From Methanosaeta sp. PtaB.Bin039 (GTDB lineage Archaea > Halobacteriota > Methanosarcinia > Methanotrichales > Methanotrichaceae), in NCBI GenBank assembly GCA_002067795.1, contig MVQI01000067.1, forward strand, positions 1-51,637: 51,637 nucleotides of DNA, in the 5' to 3' direction. Below, in pieces: positions 17,840-28,140 of the stretch. Every line of letters starts with the position of its first letter. Position 1 is the first letter of the stretch. The notes under the pieces are model-generated. The model made no database searches. It saw only the letters and a program-made list of their open reading frames with translations, and had not been told where the DNA came from. Made by a program: the position numbers and the translations under genes.

Positions 17840-19675
17840 CTACGTGGCCGGCTCCAGCTCCACCTTCCTGTAGATGCAGTATCTCAGGGGATTTGTCTCG
17901 TCAATTACGTCCTGATCGGCTGTTTTCAGGTATATATCTCCCATCAGGGCAGTGTCTCTCGATCTGGATATCGTGATCGTCTGGTCCTTGTTGTCCATCG
18001 TGATCCCATTTGGGCTCACGCTGGCAATCCTCATCTTATCAAACACAGTGCCCTGTGCCACCGACAACGGCTGGTCCGATATCTGCCAGATACCGTCGAT
18101 GGTTACTGCTGCCTGGTTCTCATCCCTGTAGGCATTCTTGAAGTGCACGGCTATAGTCACCACAGACTCGGATGGGCCCAGGTCCTTCCTGTAGATATAT
18201 GACTTGTCTGCTACGGTAGCCCCTTCTACAGATGGCATGATGATCTTGGTATCCACGCTTTGTCCATCTCTCAGGAGCTCCAGGATCACCTGGCCTTCCT
18301 GATTGACCCCCTGGACCAGCAGCTCGTACCCATCTTTGAGCTTAAGAGATTCTCCTTTCTTTATCACCTTTTGAGCATCATCGTTCAGCAGTATCTTGGT
18401 AAGCTGCTGGTCTGTGAGCAGGTTATCGTCCTCTGACTCGCTGTAGAGGTGGGGATAAGTCAAGGCCCAATCGTTCGTCTTATCGCTATAGCCTGCAAAG
18501 TAAGCGTCGCCGAGGAATCCCAGCAGCTGATAGTATCCCCACTCCTCCAGCTCGAACTGGGAAATCTGCGTATCAGTGCTGTATGTGAGGCCTGAAGGCT
18601 CCTCGAAAGCATCTTGAGATGCGCTGATCCTCAGCCTCTCGGTGCCCAAATCCTCGTCTATGTCATAATAGAACCCGGGGAAGTTGCTGGCCGAGTATTC
18701 GTATTCGGTCCATTCCGAAAGAGTGCCGACTGTGCTGCGCAGCTCATAGGTTCCTGGTCTGCTTATCTCCCTGCAGATAAAGAACCGAAGTGGTCTTTCA
18801 GCGCTGATATCGTCCTGATCGGCGGTCTTCAGGTGAATATCCCCCATCAGGGCGATATCCATCTTCTTATTGAGACTTATCGTATTGTCCTTGTTGTCCA
18901 TGGTGATTGTGTCGTTTGATACCATGGCCACCCTCATGGTGTCGTATTGCTGGTCGATCTCCAGGCTTCTCGGGGACTCTGAGATCTGGAATATGCCGTC
19001 GACTGCTGCAATGGACTTGTTGGCTCCTCGAAAGGCATTCATGATATGTACCTGGATGATGATCGGATCCTGGGGGCCTCCAGCCGCCTCCTTTCTGTAT
19101 GCGTATGTCTTATCATCCATCGTGGCCCCCACTCTTGCCGCAGGAAGGAACTGGGAATCTATGATCTTGCCGCCTCTGCTCAGCTGCAGGTGAACTGTGC
19201 CCTTGGACTCGTTGACCTCGCCAAGCTCAAGCTGGTAGCCATCGGCCAGCTTGAGCGGAGATTCCTCGCTGAAGCTCTCTTCGGAATCTTCGTCCATCAG
19301 GATTTCGTAGATCTTCAGGTCCTCCAGAAAGTTCTCGCCATCATCATATCCAGCCAAGTGGGGCCTGCCCAAAAATCCGATCACATAATAGGAGCCCCAT
19401 TCGCGGAACTTGAACTCCTTGATCCTCTTAGTGGTTGTATATACGAGCCCAGATGGCTCTTCCACCCTATTCTCGCCAGTGATGGCGAGATCAAGCCTCT
19501 CATTTCCCACATTCTGATCCATGTCGTAATAGAACCCTGGAAAGCTCTGAATATCCCAGGATGTCATGCCCTCAAAAACCGTGCGGACATCTCCTCGTAT
19601 CTCCAGCAGTCCGCTTCCTGGTGCAGATGATGCCCAGAGCAGAGCTGCTATGATGACCGTGAAAAGCAGTCTCAA
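17840..19675 (-). CDS. Tandem-domain S-layer protein of the Methanosarcinales type
   Basis: This 611-aa protein has a signal peptide (MRLLFTVIIAALLWASSAPG) and two copies of the methanogen S-layer domain (about 25-315 and 320-605). Each copy has NFPGFYYDID-type, EPSGLTYST and EEWGYYQLLGFLGDAYFAGY signatures and ends MGDIYLKTADQD. This duplicated domain is the building block of Methanosarcina/Methanothrix S-layer sheets. The usual C-terminal stalk and membrane anchor are missing: the chain stops right after the second domain. It may be a soluble or sheath-embedded variant. Confidence 0.88.
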   Translation of the reverse strand: MRLLFTVIIAALLWASSAPGSGLLEIRGDVRTVFEGMTSWDIQSFPGFYYDMDQNVGNERLDLAITGENRVEEPSGLVYTTTKRIKEFKFREWGSYYVIGFLGRPHLAGYDDGENFLEDLKIYEILMDEDSEESFSEESPLKLADGYQLELGEVNESKGTVHLQLSRGGKIIDSQFLPAARVGATMDDKTYAYRKEAAGGPQDPIIIQVHIMNAFRGANKSIAAVDGIFQISESPRSLEIDQQYDTMRVAMVSNDTITMDNKDNTISLNKKMDIALMGDIHLKTADQDDISAERPLRFFICREISRPGTYELRSTVGTLSEWTEYEYSASNFPGFYYDIDEDLGTERLRISASQDAFEEPSGLTYSTDTQISQFELEEWGYYQLLGFLGDAYFAGYSDKTNDWALTYPHLYSESEDDNLLTDQQLTKILLNDDAQKVIKKGESLKLKDGYELLVQGVNQEGQVILELLRDGQSVDTKIIMPSVEGATVADKSYIYRKDLGPSESVVTIAVHFKNAYRDENQAAVTIDGIWQISDQPLSVAQGTVFDKMRIASVSPNGITMDNKDQTITISRSRDTALMGDIYLKTADQDVIDETNPLRYCIYRKVELEPAT

Positions 19676-19785
19676 GTACGATCCCTCTTCGCCATATATT
19701 AATGAAAGACCTTGATAAGCTTTCTGTCCTGTGATAGAAGAGGTTGGACCTTAATTTTTCCGGAAAGATCGGGTCTCATCGGGAT

Positions 19786-19825
19786 CTTTTATCTATAAAT
19801 ATATAATAAATATTAGATATATTCA
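19786..19825 (-). promoter_or_regulatory. AT-rich promoter of the S-layer gene
   Basis: A 35-base run of almost pure A/T (atctataaatatataata, 19791-19808) about 115 bases before the ATG gives several TATA-box options for the leftward gene. It implies a 5' leader of roughly 90 bases. Confidence 0.5.
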
Positions 19826-20091
19826 ATTGGCTGCCTGCAAATCCAGTGACCGGAAATTGCTACATAGGTTCCGATATTTGCATCGCCAGGCCGCTCGGGA
19901 TTTGAGCCTCAATCCGCGCTCACCTGCGGTTCTGGATCGGGGTAACGGTCCATTCGACTTGGGCTGGAAACGTAGGTGCCATCCATTGCCCGCAAGACCG
20001 ATAAACGCCTGCCAAAGCATATGGATTCGGACGAGACCTAAACATTAATTCTATCCAGGGCAGAAGTACCTCACACCGGTTCTGGTTTTCA

Positions 20092-20195
20092 GAGATGGAT
20101 ACTGAGGCCAGATCTCGGAACCAGGCTGATTTTGAGGCGAAGACTCGATTAGATAACCTGACCAGATCCGCTGAGGCCTGAGATGAGAATAGCAC
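20092..20195 (+). pseudogene. Relic of a giant repeat-protein gene (C-terminal region)
   Basis: The frame EMDTEARSRNQADF, with KTRLDNLTRSAEA, ends in TGA and matches residues encoded at 27111-27200 of the intact giant gene (EMETEARFSGQADF, TMTRFKNLTWSAEV) in protein and in DNA. Nothing before or after aligns well. It is a remnant of a second copy, and it ends about 30 bases left of the leftmost att core copy. Confidence 0.7.
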
Positions 20196-20223
20196 GCTTA
20201 GACGGAGTCGCTCAGTAATTTGG

Positions 20224-20237
20224 TGCTCCGGTAGGGA
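20224..20237. repeat. Leftmost att core (tRNA-Glu 3'-end copy)
   Basis: TGCTCCGGTAGGGA equals the last 14 bases of the tRNA-Glu gene (44778-44791). It extends to a 20-bp identity with 28513-28532. TTACTAGTAA lies at 20250-20259. Confidence 0.7.
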
Positions 20238-20619
20238 ATTCCGCGCGCTTTACTAGTAATATAGAGGCAGGAACGGATTATGATGATCGCATTAACTCCG
20301 TCAATATGATGGGATTTCAAGATTGTTCGAGAGCATCTACCCCAGGGCCAGAGATCTTGCCAAGAGGTATGCAGATGATCTGATGGACGCCGATATTCGG
20401 GATCTTGCGATTCGTCTCAGGCTGAGAAGGGTCAAATATCGCTCTCAAGCATCCAAAAAAAGTCTGAAGCATCGCATGAGCTTTAGGTTGGAGCATATAG
20501 AACAGCTCGAAGATATCGTTTTCATCGAAGAAGTCGGTATTGTGTTAATTGGCCTATTGAAATTTAAATCAACTGAGATCTCACACGTCTCATAATACTT
20601 TCGGATGGCAAAGCAGTAA

Positions 20620-20790
20620 TTATTGATTGAGCTTGCTTGACAAATTCTGATCCGGCAGCACTTCATGGAAACACTCAAAATCATCCACCTGCGGTTCCTC
20701 GCTTTGTGCGAACTCAGAAACTTGCCTATCCGAAAAACGTAGGAGGATATCGTGGATTTCCGCAGGCATTGCCTTCCAGAAATCGACCAT
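20620..20790 (-). CDS. Small acidic protein of unknown function
   Basis: The 56-aa frame begins MVDFWKAMPAEIHDILLRFS and stays acidic to its end. It has the composition and amphipathic pattern of a real small protein or of the N-terminus of a larger one that has decayed. There is no Shine-Dalgarno site. A TATA-like ttatataag (reverse strand, about 20851-20860) lies 65 bases upstream beside the 20861-20877 dyad. Unrecognised. Confidence 0.35.
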   Translation of the reverse strand: MVDFWKAMPAEIHDILLRFSDRQVSEFAQSEEPQVDDFECFHEVLPDQNLSSKLNQ

Positions 20791-20860
20791 TATGGTTCAG
20801 TGCAGGCTTGAAGTCTTGAGTCCTCACTTCTCTATCCCAATTACATCCAGCCTCTTATAT

Positions 20861-20877
20861 AATTCGGCTATCGAATT
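20861..20877. promoter_or_regulatory. Dyad flanked by TATA-like sequences
   Basis: AATTCG-gctat-CGAATT is a perfect inverted repeat with ttatat on its left and attattatag on its right. It looks like an operator lying in a promoter between the small leftward frame and the giant gene. Confidence 0.4.
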
Positions 20878-21044
20878 ATTATAGCGACTTTAGGTGCAGC
20901 GCGGGAAGTCCAGGTTCACAAAGGGGGTTTGAGTGCAACGCCCATCCAACCAAAAGAAATTTATGCAACTATCCCCTTCATTTGTAATCATTTTTTATAT
21001 CAAATTTGTAGTTGGTAGATCGACAGGGCGGAGGAGGGAAGATT

Positions 21045-24000
21045 ATGGATAGGCATCTATGGGCTTATGCCAATTCTTGCACTAGGAAATCTGTGAGCAT
21101 CGATCAAGCAAAGAGAATAAAATTGGTTGATTGTAATTGCGATTTCGTTGCGAAAGCCGTTTCTTCTCTGGCTTTGAGGGCAATGGTTGCTCTCATTCTT
21201 TGTCTGACCATGACCGGTTCGACCAATGCTGCCTCAATAGGTGGCTCTGTTTGGGACGATGAGAACTGCAACGGTTCGCTGGATTCCGGCGAGCTGGCAA
21301 TGGGAAACGTCAGTGTTGCGCTATTTAGAGCGATGGGGAATGATTCAGACGTAGTATCCAATATCTCAACCGATGTCGATGGAAATTACAGATTTGCAGA
21401 TCAGATGCCGGGGTATTATTATCTGATATTTTCCAGGCCGACTGGCAGCGAATATGCATTTAGCCCGAAGGATCGCGGAAACGACGACGACAGAGACAGC
21501 GACGCAGGAGCCGATGGAAAGACCGATATCTTTTATCTATCGGAACAAAGCGATTTCACCAGGGATGCTGGCATGTGCTCCTTTGTTGCGTCCTCCCTTG
21601 GTGATCTAGTCTGGGACGACTCAGATAGAGACGGCATCCAGGACTCAGGGGAACAGGGAATTGAAGCGGTGAACATCACGCTCCTGGACGCCATCGATGT
21701 CCCTGTGGCAACAACCGTCACAGATGCCCATGGACAGTACAGTTTTTCCGGCATTGCACCAGGGGATTATAGGATCAAATGTGCTCTGCCTATAGGCTAC
21801 GAATTTAGCCCTATGGACCAGGGAACGAACGACAGCCTGGATAGTGATGCCGATCCAGCAACAGGCCTGACAGCTATGGTCCATCTCCTCCCCGGCCAGA
21901 TCAACAACACATGTGATGTGGGCATGTTCCGGCTCGGGATTAAGCCTGGCGAGATCAAAACCGGCTTCGCCGGGGATGCGGGAACATGCAGATCACCTGT
22001 ATGCATAAGCGGCACCATTGCCAATGATTGCACGGGCGAGGGCCTTTCAGGCTGGACCATCAACGTCTTCGACTCATCAGGAAACTTGAAAGGCGCCACC
22101 ACGAGCTTATCTGACGGCAGCTGGAAGGTCTGCGATCTTATTCCAGGCAGCTACCGGGTAGGTGAGGTGCTAAAGCCAGGATGGCACAACATTACGGATC
22201 TCATACAGGAAGTGACACTTGGCTGCGAGGATATGGACGGAGTCACCTTCCGCAATGTTCCACTCTTATGCATCAGCGGGCAAGAATTGAACCATTGCAC
22301 AGGTTCAGCCCTTTCAGGTTGGACCATCAAAGTCACCGATTCTTCTGGAGACTTGAAAGGCGCCACCACAACCGGGCCAGATGGTCGCTGGAAGATCTGT
22401 GGCCTCATACCAGGCAGCTACAATGTCAGCGAGGAGCTGATGCCTGGATGGCATAACATAACAGATCTCACCCAGGAGGTGCTACTGGACTGCGATAATA
22501 AGACGGGTGTAATCTTTAGCAATGTTCCTCTATTGTGCGTCAGTGGCCGAAAAATAAACGATTGCACTGGAGAAGGCCTTTCAGGATGGACCATAAGAGT
22601 CTTCGACTCTTCCGGAGAATTGGAGGGCACTACCATTACAGGACCTGATGGTCGTTGGGAGATCTGCGGCCTCTTACCAGGTAGCTACAATGTTAGGGAG
22701 GAGCTGAAGCCAGGATGGCACAATGTCACGGACATCACCAGGGTGGTGGTACTCAGTTGCCAGAATCGGACCGGGATTGATTTCCTCAATGCTCCACTAT
22801 TATGCATATTCGGCAATATTACTGACGATTGCTCAGGAGAATTGCTTCCTGGCTGGACCATCAACGTCTTCGACTCTTATGGAAACCTGAAGGGCACCAC
22901 CACTACTAGCTCAGACCTTCCCTGGGAGATCTGCGGCCTCTTGCCAGGCAGATACCAGATTAGCGAGGAGCTTATGCCAGGCTGGCACAACGTCACTAAT
23001 CTCACCAAAGATGTTGTGCTTGGTTGCCAGAATGCGACAGGTAACACCTTCTTCAATGTCCGCAATGAAGGGCTCTTGTGCATAAGCGGCTACAAGCGCG
23101 ACAACTGCGGCGGCGGTTTGCCCGGCTGGAAGATTACACTGACAAATGGGACCTACACAGTATCCACGACGACCAATGACACCGGCTATTACGAGTTCTG
23201 CGGGCTGGCCCCAGGAGTTTACGAGCTTGCTGAGACTATGAAGCCAGGCTGGATGTCGGTTTCTTCGCCATCTCCGGTAAGCTTGACCTGCCAAGACGTC
23301 ACAAACCAGAACTTCACAAACCAGAAGCTCTTGTGCATAAGCGGCTACAAGCTGGACGATAGTGCAACAGGTTTGCCCGGCTGGAAGATTACACTGACAA
23401 ATGGGACCTACACAGAATCCACGACGACCAATGACACCGGCTATTACGAGTTCTGCGGGCTGGCCCCAGGAGTTTACGAGCTGAGAGAAGCCATGAAGCC
23501 TGGCTGGAAGCCCATGATACCAACGTCAATATTTGCTGAGTTGCAATGCGACGACGTCATGTACGTCAACTTCTCGAACACGATTTCTCAGGCACCCTTT
23601 GCCGTGGATGACTCCGCAGCAACCAATGCATGCACCGCTGTAGTAATAGATGTCATGTCCAACGATCTGAATGCTGACGGAGCCACCATATGCGATATAC
23701 AATCACCGTCGGATAACGGCGGAACCGCAGTTCTAGACGATGGAAATATCATATATACGCCAGCAGAAGACTTCTGCGGTGAGGATAACTTTACCTACAA
23801 ATTGTGCAAGCCAGGCTACAGCGAGTCCGAGCCTGCGACTGTGACCCTAACAGTCAGTTGCCTGCAGGCCGTGGACGACTCGGCAACAACCATAGCGGGC
23901 TCTCCAGTGGCAATAGATGTCATGTCCAACGATCTGAACGCTGATTCAGCGACCGTATGCAATGTACAATCGCCGTCCGAAGGTGGCGGAACCGCAGTTC

Positions 24001-27000
24001 TAACCGGTGGATATATCGTATATACGCCAGCATCAGGCTTCAGCGGCAAGGATAGGTTTACCTACCAGCTGTGCAGGGATAGCTGCGGATCTGAATTGGC
24101 CAACGTGACTGTCACAGTCAATTCAATTATATGCATCGAGGGCCATAATATAGACGATTGCGCCAAAAACGGCCTTGCTGGATGGGAGATTTACCTTACT
24201 GACAGCAGCGGCAGCACGATTTCCACCACATCGACAGATGCCAACGGCTATTACAGCTTCTGCAACCTGGCTCCAGGTGAATATCAGGTATGCGAGAAGC
24301 CAAAGCCAGGCTGGAAGGCTGTAACTTCCGCTTGCATCGATGTCAGCCTGAGCTACGATAACATTTCGGATTTAAATTTCACCAACACCAAGCTGACATG
24401 CGTGAAGGGCCGAAATATAGATGACTGTAGCGGAAACGGGATTGCTGGGTGGGAGATCTACCTGAATGACAGCAGCGGCAACACCATTTACACTACATCG
24501 ACCAATGCCACCGGCTATTACGAATTCTGCAACCTGGCTCCAGGTGAATATCAGGTTTGCGAGAAGCCAAAGCCAGGCTGGATAGCATTAACCTCTGCAT
24601 GCCGCAATGTCATGATGGGCTGTGTCAACCGTACTGGAGTGGATTTCATCAACACCAAGCTGACATGCGTGAAGGGCCGAAATATAGATGACTGTAGCGG
24701 AAACGGGATTGCTGGGTGGGAGATCTACCTGAATGACAGCAGCGGCAACACCATTTACACTACGTTGACCAATGCCACCGGCTATTACGAATTCTGTAAC
24801 TTGGCTCCAGGTGAATATCAGGTTTGCGAGAAGCCAAAGCCAGGCTGGATAGCATTAACCTCTGCATGCCGCAATGTCATGATGGGCTGTGTCAACCGTA
24901 CTGGAGTGGATTTCATCAACACCAAGCTGACATGCGTGAAGGGCCGAAAGATCGATGGCTCCGGGATTGCTGGGTGGGAGATCTACCTGAATGACAGCAG
25001 CGGCAACACCATTTACACTACATCGACCAATGCCACCGGCTATTACGAATTCTGCAACCTGGCTCCCGGTTATTATCAAGTCTGCGAAAAGCTAAAGCCA
25101 GGCTGGAAGGCGGTAACCTCTGCATGCCATAATGTCGCGACTACATGTACAAACCGAACAGGCGTCGATTTCGTTAACTTGCCAACTGAGATGGGATGCA
25201 TAGCCGGATACAAGCTAGACGAGATGGCGCAGGGATTGGCAGGCTGGAAGATCTATATAGACAGCAATGACAACAGCCAGCTCGATGATGGAGAAAAGAG
25301 CACAGACACCAATTCCGATGGTTATTGGCAGATCTGTGGCTTGATCTCCGACTCCTATCTCGTCCGCGAGGTACCGAAGGCGGGATGGAGCCAAATAGAT
25401 CCTCCTGCACCATTTGCAGCATATGTTGCTACATTATCGGGATCCCAGAATATTGACGACGTAAACTTCACCAATAAGAAAGATGTCTCTGATTATGTGG
25501 AAGGCAAGAAGTGGTACGACGCCGATCATAACGGGGTGTACGATGAAGGCGAACCATTCCTTGAAGGCTGGAAGATCTATATCGATCTCAACAACAACGG
25601 CCAGTTCGACGAAGGCGAGCCTTTTGATCTGACGGGATCTGACGGGAGCTACACTCTGCCTCTTGGCCAGACACAAGAGGTTCTAACCATTAGAGAGGAA
25701 TCCCAAGAGGGCTATTCCCAAACTTGTCCGGCCAGCGGCTACTATCTGGTGAGCCTCCCCCCAGACGGTTCAGTGGACTTAGCTGCCCTTGATTTCGGCA
25801 ACTACAAACCCTCCATGGCCCTGAGGAAGACTGCATCAGTTGCATCGATTGCTCCAGGAGAGCCGATCACCTACACGATCGAGATCTGCAACGATGGCGA
25901 ATTTACACTGGAAGATGTGGTCGCAAAGGATGTCTTCGATGGAGATGTGATCATGGTTTCTGCCACCCCGCCGATTTCACCCGACGGTTTGTGGCACATC
26001 GGCGAGATAGCGCCTAAAGAGTGCGTTCACCTCTCGCTCACTGTTCTCGTACCTGAGATAGACACGAGCTTCAGCATGGAGCAGGGAGTATCGGGCACCG
26101 GATTTGTGAATGTTAACAACGACTATAGCACTAATGTTGAGCCTTACGGCCTGACCAACTGCATCCATGTAACCAGCAAGTACGGTCAGCTTGCGCTTCC
26201 GGAGAGCAGCTCCTGTGCCTCAGTTACCGTACGTCCAAACAAGGGAACGGAGCTGGAGGTACGAGAGCATGGCAGCGGCGTATACCAGTCCGAGGAGACC
26301 ACATCCCTCGAATCGAAGAACAAGTCGATTTCCAGCAGCAAGACGCTGACTGCAATATTCGCCCCGACGAGCTTTTCGCTCCCCAACGATCGGAAGATCA
26401 ATTACACAACGAGGTGGATCGAGAAATTGAGGTCAAAGAACTGGGCGACAGGAGCTTCTTCGGTCGAAGAGTACCTCTACGCAAATGAGATAGATCGCGA
26501 TAGCACCATCCGATTGGACCAGAATGGCTCGACCTCGACTGTAGACGTCAGCTTCGATGGTCTGGGCCACCTGGGCTTGCTGAAAAGGAAAGAGCCATCA
26601 ACCAGGACCGAGTTCGATTACGATCCCACATTTGAATCGAGTGAGGACTATGCCGGATCTTTCCACGTCTATGAGAGAACAGACGAGTACGGCGAGAACG
26701 TTGCCTTTGACAGATCAGTCGAAGGCCAGGGATTCGTATCATCGGACCAGCGGGTGAGGAGCAGCCAGAGGACCTATGAATCTGGAACCGGAAACTACCA
26801 GACTGACGAGATGATACGCACCCACACCAGCTATATCTCCAAAGACATCAACCTGACCCATGCTCCTGCCAGCTACAATTACTCCCCCAACATCAGAACT
26901 TATCAAGACATCAAATGGAACGAGGGGATCTGGTCGAAGAGTAGCGGAACGGCTGGCGGGATCAGCTTTGGCAGCAACGCGACAGCCATGGGTGGGGATC

Positions 27001-28097
27001 TGATATGGGCGGGCTGCCCGAACACGAGCATCGGGTATGCGAGCTACATTGGGGAGGAGTTTAGAACCCTCGACTATCTGAAGAAAGAGACCACAGCCAA
27101 AGGCCTGAACGAGATGGAGACGGAGGCCAGATTCTCAGGCCAGGCTGACTTTGAGACAATGACTCGATTCAAGAATCTGACTTGGTCTGCAGAGGTAGGA
27201 GATGAAGAAAGCTACGTCGGCGAGTACACGCTGTCGAGGAAGGTCAAGCTGACCGGCGTCTCAAAGTACGATACCCCGCACATCTCCGTCTCCAAGACTG
27301 GCGAGATATTCGAGGCCAAATACAACAAGACCTGGGCGACACTGGCAAGGTACACCATAACGGTGACAAACGACGGAAACCGCGATCTGAGTCCGATACA
27401 TCTATTGGAGATCTTCCCGGCGGGAGCGGAGTTTATCAATGCCACCGTCAGGCCGGACAGCCTTGGCAGCAAATCTGCCAACTGGACGCTAACCCACCTG
27501 GATGTGGGCGGGCAGTCTACAATAGGCCTGCTATTCAATGTGACCAAGAGCCTCGACCTCGTCGATATCGTTCAGGTTGCAGGAGCTTATGACGACAAGT
27601 GGGCCACGGCTGCGAATTACACTGTAATTGAGAGAAGCTGGCTGCAATGCTGCTCGCCTGATATCGAAGTGGCCAAGACCGCCGAGGTTATTGGAGATGC
27701 CCAAATCCTGTACACAGTGACCCTAAAGAGCAATGCAAATCACTCGATGGCGGCTACCGTGACCGACCATCTGCCGGCCTATCTGACGATGATTCGCTCA
27801 TCGATGGAACCGAAAATCTACGAATCTGGCAGGATTGTTTGGATGTTCCTGGACATCGCTCCTGGCGAGACGAAGAGCGTCCAATACCTCGCAAACGCAG
27901 CCAGAAATGGCCAATACACAAACCAGGTCCATGTCGAGGCGTCGTCGATTGACGGAACCGGTTCAGCGACGGCGGATGATAGCGTAACGGTCGCAATTGG
28001 AGGCACATTCAAGCCAGCCCGCACAACAAGATTCGGAGGGTGGCAGCCTCCTGAAAGGTTCGGGCTCAACACATCTGAAGAGGGTTTGGTGATGTGA
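21045..28097 (+). CDS. Giant secreted repeat protein (SdrD-B, Cys-rich Cna-B-like, Big/VCBS-like and DUF11 domains)
   Basis: A 2350-aa surface protein. The ATG at 21045 is chosen for GGAGGAGGGA six bases upstream. A late signal segment (MVALILCLTMTGSTNAA) ends near residue 62. Domains in order: two SdrD-B-like domains (about 63-300, IGGSVWDDENCNGSLDSGE and GDLVWDDSDRDGIQDSGE); four 89-residue Cys-paired Cna-B-like modules (about 320-675); two shorter modules; two Ig-like domains (AVDDSA, then IDVMSNDLNAD, then IIYTPA); four more modules plus two SdrD-B domains (about 1028-1585); a DUF11 domain (SMALRKTASVASIAPGEPITY); about 400 unassigned residues; and two C-terminal DUF11 domains. No membrane anchor or sorting motif is visible. 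A TATA box lies at 20991-21001. It is probably an adhesin or cell-sheath component. Confidence 0.85.
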   Translation: MDRHLWAYANSCTRKSVSIDQAKRIKLVDCNCDFVAKAVSSLALRAMVALILCLTMTGSTNAASIGGSVWDDENCNGSLDSGELAMGNVSVALFRAMGNDSDVVSNISTDVDGNYRFADQMPGYYYLIFSRPTGSEYAFSPKDRGNDDDRDSDAGADGKTDIFYLSEQSDFTRDAGMCSFVASSLGDLVWDDSDRDGIQDSGEQGIEAVNITLLDAIDVPVATTVTDAHGQYSFSGIAPGDYRIKCALPIGYEFSPMDQGTNDSLDSDADPATGLTAMVHLLPGQINNTCDVGMFRLGIKPGEIKTGFAGDAGTCRSPVCISGTIANDCTGEGLSGWTINVFDSSGNLKGATTSLSDGSWKVCDLIPGSYRVGEVLKPGWHNITDLIQEVTLGCEDMDGVTFRNVPLLCISGQELNHCTGSALSGWTIKVTDSSGDLKGATTTGPDGRWKICGLIPGSYNVSEELMPGWHNITDLTQEVLLDCDNKTGVIFSNVPLLCVSGRKINDCTGEGLSGWTIRVFDSSGELEGTTITGPDGRWEICGLLPGSYNVREELKPGWHNVTDITRVVVLSCQNRTGIDFLNAPLLCIFGNITDDCSGELLPGWTINVFDSYGNLKGTTTTSSDLPWEICGLLPGRYQISEELMPGWHNVTNLTKDVVLGCQNATGNTFFNVRNEGLLCISGYKRDNCGGGLPGWKITLTNGTYTVSTTTNDTGYYEFCGLAPGVYELAETMKPGWMSVSSPSPVSLTCQDVTNQNFTNQKLLCISGYKLDDSATGLPGWKITLTNGTYTESTTTNDTGYYEFCGLAPGVYELREAMKPGWKPMIPTSIFAELQCDDVMYVNFSNTISQAPFAVDDSAATNACTAVVIDVMSNDLNADGATICDIQSPSDNGGTAVLDDGNIIYTPAEDFCGEDNFTYKLCKPGYSESEPATVTLTVSCLQAVDDSATTIAGSPVAIDVMSNDLNADSATVCNVQSPSEGGGTAVLTGGYIVYTPASGFSGKDRFTYQLCRDSCGSELANVTVTVNSIICIEGHNIDDCAKNGLAGWEIYLTDSSGSTISTTSTDANGYYSFCNLAPGEYQVCEKPKPGWKAVTSACIDVSLSYDNISDLNFTNTKLTCVKGRNIDDCSGNGIAGWEIYLNDSSGNTIYTTSTNATGYYEFCNLAPGEYQVCEKPKPGWIALTSACRNVMMGCVNRTGVDFINTKLTCVKGRNIDDCSGNGIAGWEIYLNDSSGNTIYTTLTNATGYYEFCNLAPGEYQVCEKPKPGWIALTSACRNVMMGCVNRTGVDFINTKLTCVKGRKIDGSGIAGWEIYLNDSSGNTIYTTSTNATGYYEFCNLAPGYYQVCEKLKPGWKAVTSACHNVATTCTNRTGVDFVNLPTEMGCIAGYKLDEMAQGLAGWKIYIDSNDNSQLDDGEKSTDTNSDGYWQICGLISDSYLVREVPKAGWSQIDPPAPFAAYVATLSGSQNIDDVNFTNKKDVSDYVEGKKWYDADHNGVYDEGEPFLEGWKIYIDLNNNGQFDEGEPFDLTGSDGSYTLPLGQTQEVLTIREESQEGYSQTCPASGYYLVSLPPDGSVDLAALDFGNYKPSMALRKTASVASIAPGEPITYTIEICNDGEFTLEDVVAKDVFDGDVIMVSATPPISPDGLWHIGEIAPKECVHLSLTVLVPEIDTSFSMEQGVSGTGFVNVNNDYSTNVEPYGLTNCIHVTSKYGQLALPESSSCASVTVRPNKGTELEVREHGSGVYQSEETTSLESKNKSISSSKTLTAIFAPTSFSLPNDRKINYTTRWIEKLRSKNWATGASSVEEYLYANEIDRDSTIRLDQNGSTSTVDVSFDGLGHLGLLKRKEPSTRTEFDYDPTFESSEDYAGSFHVYERTDEYGENVAFDRSVEGQGFVSSDQRVRSSQRTYESGTGNYQTDEMIRTHTSYISKDINLTHAPASYNYSPNIRTYQDIKWNEGIWSKSSGTAGGISFGSNATAMGGDLIWAGCPNTSIGYASYIGEEFRTLDYLKKETTAKGLNEMETEARFSGQADFETMTRFKNLTWSAEVGDEESYVGEYTLSRKVKLTGVSKYDTPHISVSKTGEIFEAKYNKTWATLARYTITVTNDGNRDLSPIHLLEIFPAGAEFINATVRPDSLGSKSANWTLTHLDVGGQSTIGLLFNVTKSLDLVDIVQVAGAYDDKWATAANYTVIERSWLQCCSPDIEVAKTAEVIGDAQILYTVTLKSNANHSMAATVTDHLPAYLTMIRSSMEPKIYESGRIVWMFLDIAPGETKSVQYLANAARNGQYTNQVHVEASSIDGTGSATADDSVTVAIGGTFKPARTTRFGGWQPPERFGLNTSEEGLVM
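24384..25172 (+). repeat. 267-bp tandem repeats inside the giant gene
   Basis: Two units, 24384-24650 and 24651-24917, are identical except for a few bases (for example tacatcgacc against tacgttgacc). A third, 24918-25172, has lost 12 bases (NIDDCSGNG became KIDGSG). The same 267-bp period (89 codons) spaces the older, diverged modules at about 22001, 22268, 22535 and 22802. Confidence 0.85.
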
Positions 28098-28140
28098 TGG
28101 ATTTATAAGAGTCCGCTCTGCCAAACCATCCAAGAAAACT

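Larger units (their letters stand above)
20260..21044. other. Region between the left att copy and the giant gene
   Basis: Apart from the small leftward frame at 20620-20790, this region holds no supported gene. A rightward 90-codon frame (20323-20595) lacks signals. A dyad (20861-20877) and the giant-gene promoter (ttttttatatc, 20991-21001) lie here. Confidence 0.35.

Noticed and set aside
20323-20595. 90-codon rightward frame beside the left att copy
   Set aside because: Basic, without ribosome site or promoter at the right distance. It could be a decayed element gene, but I cannot support it.
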